Assembly: GCF_000720835.1 (NCBI RefSeq)
Contig: NZ_JODT01000062.1
Location: 1 to 8,504 of the forward strand
Source: Streptomyces achromogenes subsp. achromogenes
GTDB lineage: Bacteria; Actinomycetota; Actinomycetes; Streptomycetales; Streptomycetaceae
Direction of reading: 5' to 3'
DNA length: 8,504 nt
This document shows positions 6,153 to 8,504 of the stretch, in pieces; position 1 is the first letter of the stretch; every line of letters begins with the position of its first letter. The translations under genes were made by a program, and so were the position numbers. The notes beneath the pieces were generated by a model. The model had not been told where the DNA came from, did not search any database, and worked only from the letters and a program-made list of their open reading frames with translations.

Positions 6153-7442
6153 CTACGCCTCGGCCGCCATCGGCTCCGTAGCCGCCTGGCCCCGGCTCAC
6201 CACGCGACTCTCCCGCCCCGCCCACGGCCGGTCCTGCACCGCGGTGAGGCGCCGCCCCAGCCGCAGGGCCAGCACGGTGACCGACAGCGAGAACAGCAGG
6301 AAGGTCACGATGTACGGCGCGTGCAGCGAGGCGCCCAAGGGGCCGCCCACCGCCGGACCGACCGCCAGCGCCAACTGCTTGACCAGCGCGAACGCCGAGT
6401 TGTACTGCCCGGCCAGCCCCTCCGGCGCCAGATCGGCGACCAGCGGCGCGACCGTCGGCGACAGCATCGCCTCGCCCAGCCCGAACAGCGCGTACGTCGA
6501 CACGAAGGCGGCCGTGGCCATCTCCTGGCTGCCGTGACCCAGCCCCGCGTACCCGGCGGCCAGCCATGCGACGGCCCAGATCAGGCCGACCGCGGCGATG
6601 ACCCGGGACCGCCGGCGCCGCTCCACGAGCCGCAGCACGGCGAACTGGGCGACCACGATCATCAGGGTGTTCGCGGCCAGCGCCGTGCCCAGCGCGGACG
6701 TGGATATCCCGGCCGCCTCCACGCCGTAGGCGCTCAGACCCGACTCGAACTGGCCGTAGCAGGCGAAGAAGAGCACGAAGCCCAGCACGCACAGCTGCAC
6801 CATCGCCCGGTTCCCGAGCAGCTGTTTCCAGGCGCCCTTGGCCGACCGCGCCGGGGCGTCCTCCATCCGGGGCGAGTGCGGCATGCGCACGGTCGCCATC
6901 ACCACGACCAGCAGCAGGAACATCAGCGCCTCGATCGCGAACAGCAGCGTGAACGAGGAGACGCGCGTGGTGTCGACCAGGTGGCCACCGATGAGGCCGC
7001 CGACGCCGAGCCCCAGGTTCTGCAGGAAGAACTGCATCGCGAACGCGCGCGAGCGGGTGTCCGCCGAGGAGCAGTCCACGATCATCGTCGCGAGCGCCGG
7101 CTGCATCACGGCCTGCCCGGCCCCGAGCGCGGCGGCGGACAGCAGCACGGTCGCGGCACCGCCCGCCAGACCGAGGCTCAGCGCGCCCAGAGCAGCGAGG
7201 ACCAGGGCGGCGAGCAGGACCGGCAGCGGGCCGCGCCGCACGATCGCCCGGCCGGCGAACGGCAGCACGATCAGCGCGGCCACGGCGAAGACGGCGAGCA
7301 CGAGTCCCGCCGTCATGGCCCCGAGCCCTCGCACCTGCGCCACATAGACGTACAGGTACGGGACGGTGAAGCCGAGCCCGAACGCGCTGAGTGCGTTGCC
7401 CACGTGGATCCGGCGCATCGCTGCGCCCATCGCCCTGGTCAC
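6153..7442 (-). CDS. MFS transporter, drug-efflux-like
   Basis: A 429-residue, very hydrophobic protein of the major facilitator superfamily, with about 12 membrane helices in two halves. The cytoplasmic loop between helices 2 and 3 carries the signature G64-R-AIVRR-G71, and LGAGQAVMQPALATMIVD follows in helix 4. A hydrophilic central loop (VRMPHSPRMEDAPARSAKGA) separates the halves. The family uses the proton gradient, usually to export small molecules; the substrate cannot be read from sequence. I chose GTG 7442 because GAGAGGTGA, a near-perfect ribosome site, lies 4-5 bases upstream. GTG 7457 would place that site inside the gene. It is divergent from a MarR regulator across a repeat-rich operator, a classic repressor/efflux pair. 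Order matches SCO4121 from memory. Confidence 0.9.
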   Translation of the reverse strand: MTRAMGAAMRRIHVGNALSAFGLGFTVPYLYVYVAQVRGLGAMTAGLVLAVFAVAALIVLPFAGRAIVRRGPLPVLLAALVLAALGALSLGLAGGAATVLLSAAALGAGQAVMQPALATMIVDCSSADTRSRAFAMQFFLQNLGLGVGGLIGGHLVDTTRVSSFTLLFAIEALMFLLLVVVMATVRMPHSPRMEDAPARSAKGAWKQLLGNRAMVQLCVLGFVLFFACYGQFESGLSAYGVEAAGISTSALGTALAANTLMIVVAQFAVLRLVERRRRSRVIAAVGLIWAVAWLAAGYAGLGHGSQEMATAAFVSTYALFGLGEAMLSPTVAPLVADLAPEGLAGQYNSAFALVKQLALAVGPAVGGPLGASLHAPYIVTFLLFSLSVTVLALRLGRRLTAVQDRPWAGRESRVVSRGQAATEPMAAEA

Positions 7443-7474
7443 GTTCACCTCTCTCACTAGTTAGACCTGAAGAC

Positions 7475-7529
7475 TTCGAAGCTAAAGTTCGAAGCTAAAG
7501 AGTACACAGTGAAGGACTTCAAAGCAAAG
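7475..7529. promoter_or_regulatory. Tandem-repeat operator between MFS and MarR genes
   Basis: TTCGAAGCTAAAG occurs twice back to back (7475-7487, 7488-7500) and a degenerate copy, TTCAAAGCAAAG, follows at 7518-7529. Each unit contains a TTCGAA or TTCAAA core; the first two cores are palindromic. The third copy overlaps the predicted -35 of the MarR gene, and the first two lie close upstream of the transporter. I infer that these are MarR binding sites controlling both genes. The patch is strikingly AT-rich for this genome. Confidence 0.65.
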
Positions 7530-7546
7530 GGGTCGCGTGCGATACT
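7518..7546 (+). promoter_or_regulatory. Predicted promoter giving a leaderless MarR mRNA
   Basis: TTCAAA (7518-7523) and GATACT (7541-7546) are separated by exactly 17 bases, each matching four of six bases of the vegetative consensus. The -10 ends six bases before the ATG at 7553, so transcription would begin at or next to the start codon. No ribosome-binding sequence precedes that ATG, which supports leaderless translation, common in Streptomyces. Confidence 0.5.
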
Positions 7547-7552
7547 GCGGCC

Positions 7553-8101
7553 ATGGCCGACACCCCCGGCGTCACGGAGCCGACACTCGAAGAACAGATC
7601 GCCGCCTACCAGCGCGAGTTCCAGGACCTGGACCCCCAGGTCGAGAAGATCGTGTCGGCGCTGTCCCGGCTGAACCGCCGGATGAACGTCGCGTACGGCC
7701 GCCAGACCGCCGCCCTCGGCATCAGCAACGCCGAGTGGGAGGTCCTCAAGGCACTGGTCCTCTCCGGTGCGCCCTACCGCATGGGCCCGAGCGACCTGGC
7801 CAAGCGGCTCGGCCTCACTCCGGCCGCGATGACCCACCGGATCGACCGCATGGTGGCCGAGGGTCTGGTGACCCGGGAGCGGGACGAGTCCAACCGGGTG
7901 CGCGTCATCGTGGAGCTGACCCCCGAGGGCCGCGAGAAGTGGCTGGAGGCCATGCGCCTGGCGACGGTCTTCGAGGGGGACCTGCTCCAGGACCTCACCC
8001 CCGCCGAGCGCGCGGTGCTCGGCGAGGTCCTGACCCGGCTCCTGCGCCGGGTGGAGCACGCGCAGCCGGACGCCGGCGGCCGGCTCACCGACCTGGACTG
8101 A
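7553..8101 (+). CDS. MarR-family transcriptional regulator
   Basis: A 182-residue winged-helix regulator. The N-terminal helix (about 8-45) serves dimerisation. The DNA-binding part runs through residues about 60-125: ISNAEWEVLKALVLSG, then the helix-turn-helix (MGPSDLAKRLGLTPAAMTHR, IDRMVAEGLVTRERD) and the wing (SNRVRVIVELTPEGREKW). MarR proteins are dimeric repressors usually released by small ligands or oxidation. No cysteine is present, so a thiol-oxidation switch of the OhrR type is excluded and a ligand-type response is more likely. It is divergent from the MFS gene and probably represses both genes through the repeats at 7475-7529. The start ATG lacks a ribosome site, consistent with a leaderless message. 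Order matches SCO4122 from memory. Confidence 0.92.
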   Translation: MADTPGVTEPTLEEQIAAYQREFQDLDPQVEKIVSALSRLNRRMNVAYGRQTAALGISNAEWEVLKALVLSGAPYRMGPSDLAKRLGLTPAAMTHRIDRMVAEGLVTRERDESNRVRVIVELTPEGREKWLEAMRLATVFEGDLLQDLTPAERAVLGEVLTRLLRRVEHAQPDAGGRLTDLD

Positions 8102-8105
8102 GTCC

Positions 8106-8118
8106 GGGCCCGGGGCCC
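8106..8118 (+). terminator. Possible GC-rich terminator hairpin after the MarR gene
   Basis: GGGCC (8106-8110) and GGCCC (8114-8118) form a short stem with a CGG loop, four bases after the MarR stop codon. No T-run follows, so termination would be weak or Rho-assisted. It is the only candidate separating this gene from the rRNA promoters. Confidence 0.3.
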
Positions 8119-8138
8119 CACCTCGATCCGCGAAAAGA

Positions 8139-8159
8139 TGTTGACAGGGGGTGTTGACA
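8139..8159 (+). repeat. Direct repeat of TGTTGACA at the first rrn promoter
   Basis: TGTTGACA occurs at 8139-8146 and 8152-8159, 13 bases apart. Only the second copy has a correctly spaced -10; the first could be an upstream contact or the remnant of a duplication. Confidence 0.5.
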
Positions 8160-8182
8160 CGACCCTGGCCGATCCGTAAAGT
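8154..8182 (+). promoter_or_regulatory. Strong vegetative promoter of the rRNA operon
   Basis: A perfect TTGACA (8154-8159), 17-base spacer and TAAAGT (8177-8182) match the principal-sigma (HrdB) consensus very well. Transcription would start near 8189. Streptomyces rrn operons are driven by several tandem promoters (four in S. coelicolor rrnD, known from published mapping), and this is the most upstream one I can see. Confidence 0.8.
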
Positions 8183-8217
8183 TCTTCGGGTTGCCGCGGG
8201 GCCGTAACGGTTCTTCG
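8174..8217 (+). repeat. Imperfect repeat of the promoter's -10/start region
   Basis: CCGTAA-A-GTTCTTCG (8174-8188) recurs as CCGTAA-CG-GTTCTTCG (8202-8217). The second copy has TAACGG preceded at 17 bases by TTCTTC (8182-8187), so it might be a weak second promoter or a duplicated relic. Confidence 0.4.
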
Positions 8218-8266
8218 ACAGCACTTCGCCGCCTGGAGCGGCACCCTCACACCACCAGCACGATCT

Positions 8267-8310
8267 CCCGTACGGGTTGTATTCGGCGTGCCCGAATTCA
8301 ATTCGAATAC
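8267..8310. repeat. Cluster of palindromes between rrn promoters
   Basis: CCCGTACGGG (8267-8276) is a perfect palindrome. GTATTCG (8279-8285) pairs with CGAATAC (8304-8310), and the near-palindrome at 8291-8313 (arms CCCGaATTC and GAATaCGGG) overlaps the right arm. This AT-rich dyad cluster lies just upstream of the promoter at 8327-8356 and may be a protein-binding site or structure in the longer rrn transcript. Confidence 0.45.
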
Positions 8311-8326
8311 GGGCTCGGCGGCCCGA

Positions 8327-8356
8327 TTGGGAATCGCCGGGCGGATCCGCTAAGGT
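8327..8356 (+). promoter_or_regulatory. Second tandem rRNA operon promoter
   Basis: TTGGGA (8327-8332), an 18-base spacer and TAAGGT (8351-8356) form a good principal-sigma promoter, with a start expected near 8363. It directly precedes the conserved leader and resembles one of the tandem rrn promoters of Streptomyces in position. Confidence 0.65.
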
Positions 8357-8362
8357 TTGAGA

Positions 8363-8504
8363 CGTCGGAACGGCCCAACAGCCGCGAAGACAAACCCCGC
8401 TGACTGGGGATCAGACGCCGAAAGGATCTGATAGAGTCGGAACCGCCGGAAAGGGAAACGCGAGAGCGGGAACCTGGAAAGCACCGAGGAAATCGGATCG
8501 AGAA
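8363..8504 (+). other. 5' leader of a 16S-23S-5S rRNA operon (16S gene beyond window)
   Basis: The run containing GGATCTGATAGAGTCGGAAC (8424-8443), then AAAGGGAAACGCGAGAGCGG (8450-8469) and the ACCTGGAAAGCACCGAGG segment ending in AAATCGGATC is the characteristic Streptomyces pre-16S leader. Small stems are visible: ATCAGA/TCTGAT (8410-8415/8427-8432), CGC-GAGA-GCG (8459-8468) and CCGA/TCGG (8484-8487/8493-8496). They probably take part in rRNA processing or antitermination. TAGAGT at 8432-8437 looks like a -10 but has no fitting -35. In relatives the 16S gene starts a few hundred bases further on. Confidence 0.88.

Noticed and set aside
5961..7460. 499-codon plus-strand frame opposite the MFS gene
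   Set aside because: His/Arg/Gln-rich translation with no domain; mirrors the hydrophobic codons of the transporter.
7475..7529. Short CRISPR-like repeats
   Set aside because: Only two exact units with no spacer between them and no cas genes; they fit an operator better.
8141..8169. A separate promoter from the first TTGACA
   Set aside because: No acceptable -10 lies 16-19 bases downstream (the bases there are GC-rich).
7457..8224. 255-codon minus-strand frame opposite the MarR gene
   Set aside because: Antisense shadow; it also crosses the operator and the rrn promoter.
8409..8437. Additional rrn promoter using TAGAGT at 8432-8437
   Set aside because: The bases at the -35 distance (GATCAG) do not match; the motif belongs to a conserved leader stem.
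1..8504. Novel defence, secretion or mobile system
   Set aside because: All six protein genes have recognisable families and a gene order known in Streptomyces; no transposase, integrase, att site or toxin gene is seen.

Overview
The window is chromosomal DNA from a Streptomyces or very close relative. Evidence: very high GC with strongly GC-biased third codon positions, GTG starts, a characteristic Streptomyces rRNA-operon leader at the right end, and a gene order I recognise. That order is ECF-like sigma factor, AtrA-type TetR regulator, type II NADH dehydrogenase, PAS/SpoIIE phosphatase, MFS transporter, MarR regulator, rrn operon. From memory it matches the S. coelicolor SCO4117-SCO4122 neighbourhood. 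Nothing suggests a mobile island, phage, CRISPR array or defence system; this is conserved core chromosome.

Layout, left to right. (1) <1-1397, minus: a sigma-70 family factor, cut by the window edge, whose C-terminus carries a zinc-binding anti-sigma-like motif, two predicted membrane segments and a Pro/Thr-rich tail. (2) 1398-1679: a spacer with a strong intrinsic terminator (1597-1643) for the upstream regulator. (3) 1680-2462, minus: the AtrA orthologue. (4) 2463-2840: a 378-base divergent control region rich in inverted repeats, including a GGAAC/GTTCC dyad that may be an AtrA self-binding site. (5) 2841-4214, plus: a type II NADH dehydrogenase. (6) 4348-5991, plus: a PAS-SpoIIE phosphatase-HATPase protein. 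(7) 5992-6152: a convergent spacer with a copy of a dispersed Streptomyces hairpin repeat. (8) 6153-7442, minus: an MFS transporter. (9) 7443-7552: an AT-rich divergent operator region with a 13-bp tandem repeat plus a third degenerate copy. (10) 7553-8101, plus: a MarR regulator that looks leaderless. (11) 8102-8504: the promoter/leader region of an rRNA operon, with at least two good promoters; the 16S gene lies beyond the window.

Working model: AtrA is a pleiotropic activator of antibiotic and developmental genes, and its promoter region is shared with a respiratory dehydrogenase. The MarR/MFS pair looks like a self-contained efflux switch in which the MarR protein represses itself and the transporter. 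The sigma factor at the left edge looks membrane-tethered and is the least explained protein here. Most regulatory sites are inferred by eye and carry modest confidence.
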